A stretch of 64,000 nt of DNA, taken from G963663315 sp963663315. GTDB taxonomy: Bacteria; Pseudomonadota; Gammaproteobacteria; Arenicellales; Poriferihabitantaceae. The stretch lies in contig OY760176.1 of the NCBI GenBank assembly GCA_963663315.1, forward strand, positions 2,460,158 through 2,524,157, given 5' to 3'. Shown here in pieces: positions 44,605 through 52,686 of this stretch; within the stretch, counting starts at the first letter, position 1; the number at the start of each line of letters is the position of its first letter. The notes under the pieces are model-generated. The model made no database searches. It worked only from the letters and a program-made list of their open reading frames with translations, and had not been told where the DNA came from. Position numbers and translations under genes: made by a program.

Positions 44605-45613
44605 TCATTCGATTTTGTCCAGGATCATCGACCACAGTTTTGCATCCTTGCCGTTACCGGGGTTATGCACATGGACGTAATTGACATGTTCTTCGGGGGT
44701 TTTGTCCGGACTCAGTTCAATCATCCATAACCCTTCGATTTCATCCGGGACCATCGAATAGCGGGCATCAATGATCCGGTTGGGATGATCTGGATCAAGC
44801 GTAGCGAAGTCATCGGAAAACCAGCGAAATCTCTCGATATCAATTGCTTGCTGGGATTCGGGATTCAGCCACGGAAAGTCACGCTCCACATCAAGTTTAT
44901 GGATGGACTGCCCCGGGTAGATCCTCTTGTGTATTCCCGCTCGCACCCCTACAACGTAAATTTTGTCCTCCGTTTCATAAATTACTTTCCACAACAACAG
45001 ATTTCCAAATCCGGGTTTGGCTTCAAGGCGCACAGGATTATGACCTCTGGATTGGGCGACTTCCTGACCTGCAGACTGGGCTCGCTCTTTCTGTACAAAA
45101 CCGAAAGCAAGGTAAGCAAGTAGCCAGACTGCCTGCTATTCGTGTGAATACATGCTTCTTTTTGACCGCAGCCAGTACGATCAGGACAACGATCGGCAGG
45201 GTGAACAGAGGGTCAATGATGGAAATATTGCTCCACGATACGCGATAGTCGCTGAAAGGCCAGAACAGTTGCGTGCCATAGGAAGTACATGAATCGAGCA
45301 GTGCATGGGTGGCGTAGCCTGCCGTGCAGTAAAGCAGCACCTGCCTGAATGACAGTTGCCATCTTTTGCGCACGAAATAGTAGAGAATGCTGGTACAGAT
45401 CAGTCCGCCAACTGGTATAAAAACCAGGGAGTGGGTGAATTGCCGGTGGTATTGCAGAAACAGCAATGGGTCTTCGTCCGAGCGGATAAATATGTCCAGG
45501 TCAGCCGCCATGCCCGACAGCAAACCGAGCACACATGCGACAGCCAGATGCTTTCGATGCACCAGATTCTGTGATGTGACGGCGCCAAGGGCGCCCTGGG
45601 AAATCGGATCCAT
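44605..45613 (-). pseudogene. YdjM-like membrane-bound hydrolase, frameshifted
   Basis: Metal-dependent hydrolase-type membrane protein (DUF457/YdjM). The first frame, from the ATG at 45613, encodes MDPISQGALGA, QFTHSLVF and HALLDSCTSYGTQLFWPF, then turns to nonsense after a FTRIAG stretch. One base on, the +1 frame continues with AVWLLAYLAFGFVQ and on to RLEAKPGFGNLLLWK and the C-terminus at 44605. A single-base change between about 45118 and 45141 explains both halves. It could be a real pseudogene or a sequencing error. Confidence 0.8.
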
Positions 45614-45638
45614 GGATGGGTGATCTTTATCAGGCGTA

Positions 45639-45652
45639 GATATATATATATC
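45639..45652. promoter_or_regulatory. Perfect AT palindrome upstream of the sulfur cluster
   Basis: GATATATATATATC is a 14-bp perfect palindrome in the 142-bp gap between the frameshifted gene and the YeeE permease. Position and symmetry suit a dimeric regulator controlling the sox-like cluster, but alternating AT runs can be simple repeats. Confidence 0.3.
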
Positions 45653-45755
45653 CCTATATCCCGTTATGGATGTTGCTAATAAGTGGGTAATGGATTAGAT
45701 TTTATTATGGGCTGATAAAATTCCAGGAGCAAGCAATTAAAGAGACACCCAACCA

Positions 45756-46949
45756 ATGAAGAGTTCTGAATCCGCGCCCGGTATCGGAACCGCACTTTCC
45801 GAAGGGTATTATGTACTGTTTGGAAAGCAGTGGGCAGCCTGGGTGGCAGGAATACTGCTGGCGGTCAGCAACATACTGTTGTTCGCTTACGAAAAGCCCT
45901 GGAGCGTCGCCGACGGCGTGCGAAACTGGGGGGACTGGGTATTCAACAGCCTGGGACTGACCGACACTATTATCATCTCACCTTATCTGTTTTCTACTTC
46001 CCTGCTGAATTTTGGCGTGATTGCCGGCGCATTTGCCGCCGCTCTGCTGGCGGGGCAATTTCGGATCCAGGGTGCATCGGCGTTTGAATTGCTCAAGGGT
46101 CTGGTCGGTGGAACGCTGATGGGTATCGGCGCCGCCCTGGCATTTGGTTGCAATATTGGCGGATTTTTCAGCGCAACCAGCGCCTTGTCGATGGCGGGAC
46201 TTACGATGATGGCGGGTCTGATGATCGGCGTGTACATCGGCTTGCGACTGCTGATCCTCGAGGTCAACCACCTGGAATTCGCGAGCTCGGCGCCGGCCGG
46301 AAAAACCACTGGCGACGGTATGCTTGCACGCAATATACAGCAAAAACTGGGCATACTGGTACTGGTTATTGGCTTGGTGATTGCAACCATTTATGATGGA
46401 TTCGACTACTCTGTTCGCGCAGGTTTCCTGTTGTTCGGTCTGGTCATCGGTGTGGTGATGCAACGCTCGCGGTTCTGTTTCGTTAAAGCCTTCCGGGAAC
46501 CGTTTTTGACCGGTGACGGCGAAATGACAAAAGCGGTGATTCTGGCCGTCGTGATCGGGGTGCTCGGCTTTTCAATCCTGAAGTGGACTGATTTGAAAGA
46601 CTGGGATGCGCAGGTTTCCTCCGTATTCTGGCTCGGAAGCCTGCTTGGCGGCGCCATTTTTGGTATCGGCATGTCACTCAGCGGTGGATGTGCCACTGGT
46701 TGCCTGTGGCGGGCGGGAGAGGGTCAGATCAAGCTGTGGGTCGCGATTGCGGCATTTGGTCTGTCCGGTTCACTGTTCAGGGGCTGGCTTGAGGACAGTG
46801 GCTGGTTAATGAAACTTGGCGACACGGTTTTCCTGCCTGATATAATGAGTTGGAAAATGTCGATAGCGACTGTATTGGGTATCATGTGCCTGTGGTATCT
46901 TCTGGTGGTGTGGAATGAAGCAAAAAAGAAACTGGTTGTTACCTGGTGA
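45756..46949 (+). CDS. YeeE/YedE family transporter (SoxT-like)
   Basis: The 397-aa membrane protein has about ten helices and two YeeE-type repeats. Conserved cysteines lie in AFGCNIGGFF in the first half and SGGCATGCLWR in the second; such cysteines are proposed to pass thiosulfate or sulfur. YeeE/YedE proteins near sox genes are called SoxT. Its place at the head of the cluster suggests sulfur-compound transport. The substrate is inference. Confidence 0.88.
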   Translation: MKSSESAPGIGTALSEGYYVLFGKQWAAWVAGILLAVSNILLFAYEKPWSVADGVRNWGDWVFNSLGLTDTIIISPYLFSTSLLNFGVIAGAFAAALLAGQFRIQGASAFELLKGLVGGTLMGIGAALAFGCNIGGFFSATSALSMAGLTMMAGLMIGVYIGLRLLILEVNHLEFASSAPAGKTTGDGMLARNIQQKLGILVLVIGLVIATIYDGFDYSVRAGFLLFGLVIGVVMQRSRFCFVKAFREPFLTGDGEMTKAVILAVVIGVLGFSILKWTDLKDWDAQVSSVFWLGSLLGGAIFGIGMSLSGGCATGCLWRAGEGQIKLWVAIAAFGLSGSLFRGWLEDSGWLMKLGDTVFLPDIMSWKMSIATVLGIMCLWYLLVVWNEAKKKLVVTW

Positions 46950-47057
46950 TTTCAACCGGACTCCGGTTATGAGCCTGGAATCCGAAATCATGAATGGGGC
47001 TACAAATTCAAATTAATTGAAGCAGTATCCATTAAATTAGCGATAAGTGAGGAGCAA

Positions 47058-48359
47058 ATGATGAAAAACAAATCTCTTGTTTTAACAACGATATGTGTGT
47101 TGGCGACGGTGATGGGGGTCTCGGTTTTGTCCCTGGATGCCAGGAGCGCTTCCGACAAGAAATTCGGTGCGCCCACCGAAGGCATGAGTACCGAGGAATA
47201 CCAGGCGCTGGTCTTTCTTGATCCCCAGAACACTATACGCATGGATTGGGATGCGGTCAGGGGCATGAAGGGATATTTCCTGATTGATAATCAGGGCGAA
47301 CCGACAGTTTCGGTTGTTGATTACGAAATAGGCGAAACCATCAAGAAGATTGATATGACAGAAACCGGAAACCACCATATCTGGGTTCTTCCGGGTGGAC
47401 GCTATGCATGGTCTTCACAGCGTTACGAGAACGACGTATTCTGGACCATTGATCTGACCACCCAGGAAGTCGTCGACAAATTCAATGTCAGCATGAATGG
47501 TACAAACGTGATTGCTCCTTTGCATGTCGGCTTCGCTTACACCCAACCGCTGGCGGTGGTCGGAAACATACTGGACAAAGAGCACGGCTACCTGACGTTT
47601 CTGAGTACTGCCACCCGAAAACCACTGGAAACCATCGAGCTTAGCTGTCATGGCGCACGCGATGCCATGTTCAGCCTGGATGATTCACTAATTTTCAGCA
47701 CATGTCAGCAGGAACCCAAAGGCCTGTCGATTGTGGATGTCGAGTCTCGCAAGGAAATCAGGATGATCCCCGTCCCTGGCGCCCGTGCAGGCGCCATGAC
47801 TCCTGATGGCAAATACTTCATGGTTGCGGCCAAAGGCGCTATTGTATTTTTCGATACAAAAACCGGTGACTTGATCAAATCTGTGGAAGTTCCGGGCGGC
47901 GGCGGTAATATTTCCTGTCTGCCAGACAGTTCCAAATGCTATGGCGGCCTGCGCAAGGCGAACAGTGTCGCGGTGATTGACATAGCGAAGCTGGAATTGA
48001 AAACAGTGATTGAAACCGGGCCTGACGCAAATCGACTGTATATCAATCCGGCAAATACGCGCTACGGGCTGTGCGCCAATGAAGGCGGGAAATCGGATTT
48101 CGTCACGCTGATCGATACCGAAAATGATGTTGCAGTGAAGAATATGTACACGGGTCTTGGGCCACACAATATTGCCTTCAATCCAGAAGGAACCCGTGCC
48201 GCTATTACCACCAAGAAGGAAACGGTTGCGACATTGGTCGACACTTCCTCTGCCGACCCGATGGAATGGGAAGTCATTACAACCGATCTGGCTGCGGGCA
48301 TCCAGAACAACGGGGTACGCTGGGTGCCAAGCCCTGAAGCGCTGCGTTCAGTTCTGTGA
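47058..48359 (+). CDS. Secreted beta-propeller protein (YVTN-like)
   Basis: The 433-aa product has a signal peptide (about 1-31) and repeated blades such as PTVSVVDYEIGETIKKI, LSIVDVESRKEIRMIP and NSVAVIDIAKLELKTVI. These match YVTN/cytochrome-d1-like propellers, but there is no haem ligand motif. At least five cysteines are spread through the blades, unusual for this fold. A GAGGAG ribosome-binding site precedes the ATG. Its place between SoxT-like and SoxY-like genes suggests a periplasmic sulfur-metabolism role, otherwise unknown. Confidence 0.82.
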   Translation: MMKNKSLVLTTICVLATVMGVSVLSLDARSASDKKFGAPTEGMSTEEYQALVFLDPQNTIRMDWDAVRGMKGYFLIDNQGEPTVSVVDYEIGETIKKIDMTETGNHHIWVLPGGRYAWSSQRYENDVFWTIDLTTQEVVDKFNVSMNGTNVIAPLHVGFAYTQPLAVVGNILDKEHGYLTFLSTATRKPLETIELSCHGARDAMFSLDDSLIFSTCQQEPKGLSIVDVESRKEIRMIPVPGARAGAMTPDGKYFMVAAKGAIVFFDTKTGDLIKSVEVPGGGGNISCLPDSSKCYGGLRKANSVAVIDIAKLELKTVIETGPDANRLYINPANTRYGLCANEGGKSDFVTLIDTENDVAVKNMYTGLGPHNIAFNPEGTRAAITTKKETVATLVDTSSADPMEWEVITTDLAAGIQNNGVRWVPSPEALRSVL

Positions 48360-48397
48360 GGCATTGAACCGGTTCTGAATCAAGCCAATTACGGCAA

Positions 48398-48426
48398 CGA
48401 CCCGCAACTGCCGTAGTTGCGGGTCG
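48398..48426 (+). terminator. Strong hairpin between propeller and soxY-like genes
   Basis: A perfect 12-bp stem (CGACCCGCAACT with its complement) and a 5-base loop lie 38 bp past the propeller stop, followed by a modest T-containing stretch (CTTATTTA). It may be a partial terminator or an RNA stability element that sets the ratio of upstream to downstream expression. Confidence 0.6.
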
Positions 48427-48454
48427 CCTTATTTAGATAACGGAGGTTAAGTTT

Positions 48455-48910
48455 ATGACGCATTTACATACGCGGCGCGATTTTCTGCGCTATATCATGG
48501 TCGGGGGAGTGGCCGTTCCAGCTGGATTCAGTCTGATTGACGAGAGCTACGCCAGCGCATTCAATTTTGTTCTCGACCCGGAAAACCCCACTGAACTGGA
48601 AAAGATGCATCTGGCCAGGGTGACCCTGCCACCTGTGGTCGAGGACGGCAGCGCGGCGCCGGTTCAGGTGGAGTTGAATCATCCAATGGATGACGATCAC
48701 TATATAAAAAGCATCCAGATTGTCAGCTTCAATGATCCGGTGCAGACCAAGGGAATCTTTTACCTTTCCCCAGCAAACGGTGAAGCGTTTCTCAGCACGC
48801 AGGTCCGGCTTAACGGTGGAGAAAGCACGGTCTGGGTGATAACGGAATGCAACCAGCATGGCAGATGGGCGACCAGCAAAGATACCAAGGTGGCCGCCGG
48901 GGGTTGCTGA
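48455..48910 (+). CDS. SoxY-like sulfur carrier protein
   Basis: Periplasmic carrier that holds sulfur intermediates on a C-terminal cysteine. A twin-arginine signal (TRRDFLRYIMVGG) is followed by an Ig-like SoxY domain (VTLPPVVEDGSAAPVQVEL, MDDDHYIKSI). The chain ends in AAGGC, so the carrier cysteine is the very last residue and the usual two glycines after it are absent. The 151-aa length fits SoxY. The soxB-like gene starts 2 bp downstream and SoxZ follows. Confidence 0.85.
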   Translation: MTHLHTRRDFLRYIMVGGVAVPAGFSLIDESYASAFNFVLDPENPTELEKMHLARVTLPPVVEDGSAAPVQVELNHPMDDDHYIKSIQIVSFNDPVQTKGIFYLSPANGEAFLSTQVRLNGGESTVWVITECNQHGRWATSKDTKVAAGGC

Positions 48911-48911
48911 G

Positions 48912-50537
48912 TTGATTTCATTTCCGCTTCCGTGCCGGTTTCGATTGATCAGGCGATGGCTCATACTGCTGCTGATTTTCGGTCTGGCTCCGATAGAGAT
49001 TGTGTCGGCTGCTGGCAGTGGTCAGATACGCATCATCAGTACCAATGATATTCACTCGTATATGCGGCCGATCTACTACCGTTATCTGGACCAGCCCCGG
49101 CCCTGGGGAATGCAGTCGATGGAGGGTGACTACACGGCAAAGGCTGCCTTTGAAGGCAAGGTAGGGGGCATGGCCCATGTGGCTACCGTGATAAACCGGC
49201 TTCGTTCAGAGGTCTCGGGAAAGGCGCTGGTGGTCGATAGTGGCGATACCTGGCACGGTTCCGGGCTGTCATTGTTTGACCGGGGCGCGTCCATGGTGAA
49301 AGTGATGAATGCCATCGGTTATGACGCAATGGTTCCTGGAAACTGGGAATTCATTTACAGCAGGGAACAGTTTCTGGAACTGGTCGAACAGGCTGATTTT
49401 CCGGTCATCGCCTACAATCTGACCGACAAGGACTGGGAAGACCCGGTACTTGAGCAATATATTATCAGGCAAGTCGGTGACCTGAAAATAGCCATAGTTG
49501 GAATGACCTACCCCTGGACAGCGCTGACATCAGCCGTCAGCGGCGCCGCACAGTGGTGGAACTTCGGTATCAAGGAAGCCGAAGGGGAGGAATTGATTGA
49601 ACAGATTAAAAGCGAAGAAGATCCAGACCTGATCGTGTTCATTTCCCATGCCGGTTACGGCATGGACCAGAAATTTGCCCGACGGATTAATGGCATCGAT
49701 GTCATGGTCAGCGGGCATACCCACAACCCGGTTTACGACCCGGTGGTCTATAACGACACCCTCATATATGAAAGTGGGGCTCACGGTGAATACGTATCGA
49801 GCCTTGACCTTGAGATTAAGGATGGCGAAATTACAAGCTACAACTACCAGTTGGTCAAGGTGCAACAGAATAATATTCCAGCCGATCAGGAAATTGCCGA
49901 ACTCGTGGAAGAAGCCTACAGACCACACGCCGAAAAAATGAATGAAGTGGTCGGAGAAGCCGACGGCATGTTTTATCGCCGGGATTACTGGCAAAGCACC
50001 CTGGGCAACCTCATTACCGACGCATTAAGGCAGATCGAAGGTGTCGATATCACCTTTTTTCCGGCCTGGCGGTATGGCGCGACCCTGATGCCCGGAAAAA
50101 TTACGGCAGAAGACGTCTACAATATTGTGCCGACCGACGGCCGCATATCCACCTACAGGATGCCAGGCAGGGAAATCAGGACCCTGCTTGAGAACATACT
50201 GGATGCGGTGGTTGACCAGGACCCGTTCGCACGGGTCGGTGGTGACATGGTCCGTTTCTCCGGGCTGAAAATCGTATACGATCTCGCCAACGACCGGGGG
50301 CAGAGGGTCGTTTCAATTACGACCGCAGATGGCGAGCCGTTCTCCCCCGATAAAGATTACTCGATTGCATCCGTACACACCCGCTTTCAGGACAACCCGA
50401 TGTTCGGAGCCACCAGAATAGTCGATACCGGCAAGGTATTCGTGGATGAGTTGATCAACTATATCCGTACCCGTACGCCGGTTTCACCAGGTCTGGATGA
50501 CAGAATGGTCGCACGTGGTGCGACCTCAACCCCTTAG
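48912..50537 (+). CDS. SoxB-like sulfate thiol esterase (5'-nucleotidase fold)
   Basis: Periplasmic hydrolase of the 5'-nucleotidase family. SoxB members release sulfate from SoxY-bound sulfonate. Metal-site motifs: STNDIHS, DSGDTWHGS, PGNWEF, FISHAGYG and SGHTHNP. The GNWEF form, with tryptophan, resembles the GHWEF of SoxB more than the GNHEF of nucleotidases. A signal peptide follows the start; the TTG at 48912 is favoured, TTG 48945 is possible. The SoxY-SoxZ context supports SoxB. At about 540 aa the length fits. Confidence 0.85.
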   Translation: MISFPLPCRFRLIRRWLILLLIFGLAPIEIVSAAGSGQIRIISTNDIHSYMRPIYYRYLDQPRPWGMQSMEGDYTAKAAFEGKVGGMAHVATVINRLRSEVSGKALVVDSGDTWHGSGLSLFDRGASMVKVMNAIGYDAMVPGNWEFIYSREQFLELVEQADFPVIAYNLTDKDWEDPVLEQYIIRQVGDLKIAIVGMTYPWTALTSAVSGAAQWWNFGIKEAEGEELIEQIKSEEDPDLIVFISHAGYGMDQKFARRINGIDVMVSGHTHNPVYDPVVYNDTLIYESGAHGEYVSSLDLEIKDGEITSYNYQLVKVQQNNIPADQEIAELVEEAYRPHAEKMNEVVGEADGMFYRRDYWQSTLGNLITDALRQIEGVDITFFPAWRYGATLMPGKITAEDVYNIVPTDGRISTYRMPGREIRTLLENILDAVVDQDPFARVGGDMVRFSGLKIVYDLANDRGQRVVSITTADGEPFSPDKDYSIASVHTRFQDNPMFGATRIVDTGKVFVDELINYIRTRTPVSPGLDDRMVARGATSTP

Positions 50538-50557
50538 ATTAAATACAGGAGGAACCA

Positions 50558-50905
50558 ATGGCAAAAATAAAGCCCCCCAGAATGAGAATCGGCAGAAATA
50601 TCACTCTTGACAAGATCTTCAAGGTCAAGGTCAGGTTTGAACACCCTTCGTTCACCGGACTCGGCCGGGTGGATACTGAAACGATGCCGGCGTTTAACCG
50701 TGCCATCCCGGTCAGTTTCCTGAGAAACATGCTGGTCTATTATGGTGAAGACCTGGTCAGCAGGTTCAGCATGACTTCGGCTATCGCCGACAGCCCGCTA
50801 TTTACCTTCAAACTGAAGGCAACCAAAGAGGCGCCCGTCAAAGTCGTATTTATCGACAATGTGGGTGAACGCTGGGAAACGGTCAAGGATGTAAAATTCT
50901 CATGA
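50558..50905 (+). CDS. soxZ: SoxZ-like sulfur carrier subunit
   Basis: Partner of SoxY in the SoxYZ carrier complex. The 115-aa protein matches the SoxZ fold: an N-terminal KVKVRFEHPSFTGLG strand pair, then PVSFLRNMLVYYGEDLV, then FTFKLKATKE and a terminal strand. As usual for SoxZ it has no signal peptide and would be exported with SoxY. It lies 20 bp after the SoxB-like gene, with an AGGAGG ribosome-binding site. Confidence 0.88.
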   Translation: MAKIKPPRMRIGRNITLDKIFKVKVRFEHPSFTGLGRVDTETMPAFNRAIPVSFLRNMLVYYGEDLVSRFSMTSAIADSPLFTFKLKATKEAPVKVVFIDNVGERWETVKDVKFS

Positions 50906-50950
50906 TTGAAGGTAAACCGATACGAAACTGATACGAAACCAGGTAATATT

Positions 50951-51655
50951 ATGAAAACAGTTTCCCCTGCCAATCTGCTTGTAGCGTTGCTTGTAGCGCT
51001 TTTGACCAGTTCTCCCGCAACCGCAGGGGTTTCAGTCGAGGGGTTCGAGATAGAAGGACTGATTTCCCCCGCCAGTCCGAAGACCCTGACTTCTGAACTT
51101 GAGGCATCGCTCGAAGTCAAGGTGGTCGACCTCAACCTGAAAAATACTGAATCCGGCTGGCCTGTTCTGAGTGTCGAGTTTGATTCCGACAAGGTATCGG
51201 TCGATGACATCGCCAGGGCGATATCCGAAATCGAAGACCCGGCCGGGCATAAATACCAGGTACATACTGGCCCGCCCAATGCCAATGCGGAATATTCAGA
51301 CGAGGAAATTGCGGCGATGGCTAAGCTCGGCCCGTCGCCTCCTGTCATTGTTCCACTCACTAATCCGAATCAGCCGACCGCTGAATCCATTGCAAATGGC
51401 AAGTCATTGTTCGACAACTACTGTACCACCTGCCATGGTCTTGACGGCAGCGGCAGTGGACCTGCGGCCCATGGCATTACCACATTTCCACGTCAACTAT
51501 GGGTCTGGAACAACGCAGCTCCTGCAGCCGATGGTTACCTGTACTGGTTCATAACCAACGGGCGCAATGAGATGCCACCCTGGGGTGTGATTCTGTCTGA
51601 AAGCCAGCGCTGGGATATAATCAACTATATCAAAACGCTGAAAAAACCGGAGTAG
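50951..51655 (+). CDS. Periplasmic cytochrome c with HMA-like N-terminal domain
   Basis: The 234-aa protein has a signal peptide (1-25). Residues about 27-105 have the beta-alpha pattern of heavy-metal-associated domains but lack the CXXC metal site. The C-terminal cytochrome c has CTTCH at 158-162 and a likely axial methionine in NEMPPWG. The ATG at 50951 is chosen over an upstream in-frame start at 50906 because it begins the signal peptide. It sits where other sox clusters carry SoxXA, so it may be the electron acceptor. This is inference. Confidence 0.85.
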   Translation: MKTVSPANLLVALLVALLTSSPATAGVSVEGFEIEGLISPASPKTLTSELEASLEVKVVDLNLKNTESGWPVLSVEFDSDKVSVDDIARAISEIEDPAGHKYQVHTGPPNANAEYSDEEIAAMAKLGPSPPVIVPLTNPNQPTAESIANGKSLFDNYCTTCHGLDGSGSGPAAHGITTFPRQLWVWNNAAPAADGYLYWFITNGRNEMPPWGVILSESQRWDIINYIKTLKKPE

Positions 51656-51680
51656 CGGAATTTCTTATCGATGGTAACAA

Positions 51681-52103
51681 GTGGACATCACCCGCGATAT
51701 CGCCAGCGCACAGTACCATACAGAAGATTTTGGTCTTCTGCTGGACGACCTGATTACTGAAATCACGACCAGAAATTACCGTATTACCAGAATCAACCAC
51801 ATTGACAACATCCATAATAGACGTGAGGCAGGAATCGACGTCACCATCGGCTTCAAGTTCTATAAGATTGTTGAATTCTGTAATCTGAACAGTTGCAGTG
51901 AGCTGATTTCCGGTGATTTGTCCGCAGGCGTATTCATGCCGGTCAAGTTTGTGGTTTATCAACCCGATCAGGCGCCCGTCGTGACCATCGCTTTTCTCAA
52001 ACCAACCGCATTTGCCGCGTTGTACAATTCGAACTCCCTGACCCGGGCCGCTGTCGACCTGGAACAGGACATGACCGATATTCTCGATGAAATGGACTAC
52101 TGA
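51681..52103 (+). CDS. DUF302 family protein
   Basis: The 140-aa cytoplasmic-looking protein has the DUF302 pattern, including FGLLLDDLITEITTRNY near the start and a FKFYKIVEFCNL strand. A CNLNSC pair of cysteines lies in the middle. DUF302 proteins have no firm function. The start is a GTG at 51681. It overlaps the SCO1-like gene by 17 bp. Confidence 0.8.
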   Translation: MDITRDIASAQYHTEDFGLLLDDLITEITTRNYRITRINHIDNIHNRREAGIDVTIGFKFYKIVEFCNLNSCSELISGDLSAGVFMPVKFVVYQPDQAPVVTIAFLKPTAFAALYNSNSLTRAAVDLEQDMTDILDEMDY

Positions 52104-52686
52104 TCTGGTTGTTGCCTCCGCGGTGCTCTGTCTTGTCGCGATGTCCGGGTTTGCGTATGGCAACACAAATGAGGGTAATGCAGAAATTGGCGAAGAGTTC
52201 GTCCTGCAATCGTTCGATGGTCCGGTCACCCTCAGTCAGCTAAACGGCAAGATTGTCCTGCTGTTTTTCGGCTTTACCTCCTGTGAACACGTTTGTCCCA
52301 TGACGCTGTCAACGCTGTCAAGGGCATTTTCCAGGCTGACCGCAGAAGAACTGGACCAGGTTGTCGCCCTGTTCATCAGCGTTGATCCGGAACGAGATAC
52401 CCCGGAATTGCTGAAGAAATATACCGGGTATTTCCATGCAAATATTATCGGCGCAACTGCGGATTATCAGGTACTCGACAGGCTTGCAGCACACTATGGC
52501 GTGACTTATGAGCGAAAGGAAGCGCCGGATTCAGCTCGTGGTTACGTCATTTTCCATACTCCCGATATCCTGATTGTGGATCAACAGGGCCGGCTTCTGG
52601 AGACGCGAATCGGTTTTCCGGCCACTATTGATGATATTGAGAATAAAATACAGGGCCTGTTTTCAAGTCATGCCGGGCCGCAATGA
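52087..52686 (+). CDS. SCO1/SenC family thioredoxin-like protein
   Basis: Periplasmic thioredoxin-fold protein of the SCO family, often a copper chaperone or thiol reductant. Signal peptide at about 1-25. The copper/redox cysteines are Cys66 and Cys70 in CEHVCP, with a histidine ligand in VIFHTPD near residue 157. The 199-aa length is normal. It overlaps both neighbours (17 bp and 4 bp). In this setting it could reduce SoxYZ or supply copper; which one is not decided. Confidence 0.88.
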   Translation: MKWTTDLVVASAVLCLVAMSGFAYGNTNEGNAEIGEEFVLQSFDGPVTLSQLNGKIVLLFFGFTSCEHVCPMTLSTLSRAFSRLTAEELDQVVALFISVDPERDTPELLKKYTGYFHANIIGATADYQVLDRLAAHYGVTYERKEAPDSARGYVIFHTPDILIVDQQGRLLETRIGFPATIDDIENKIQGLFSSHAGPQ

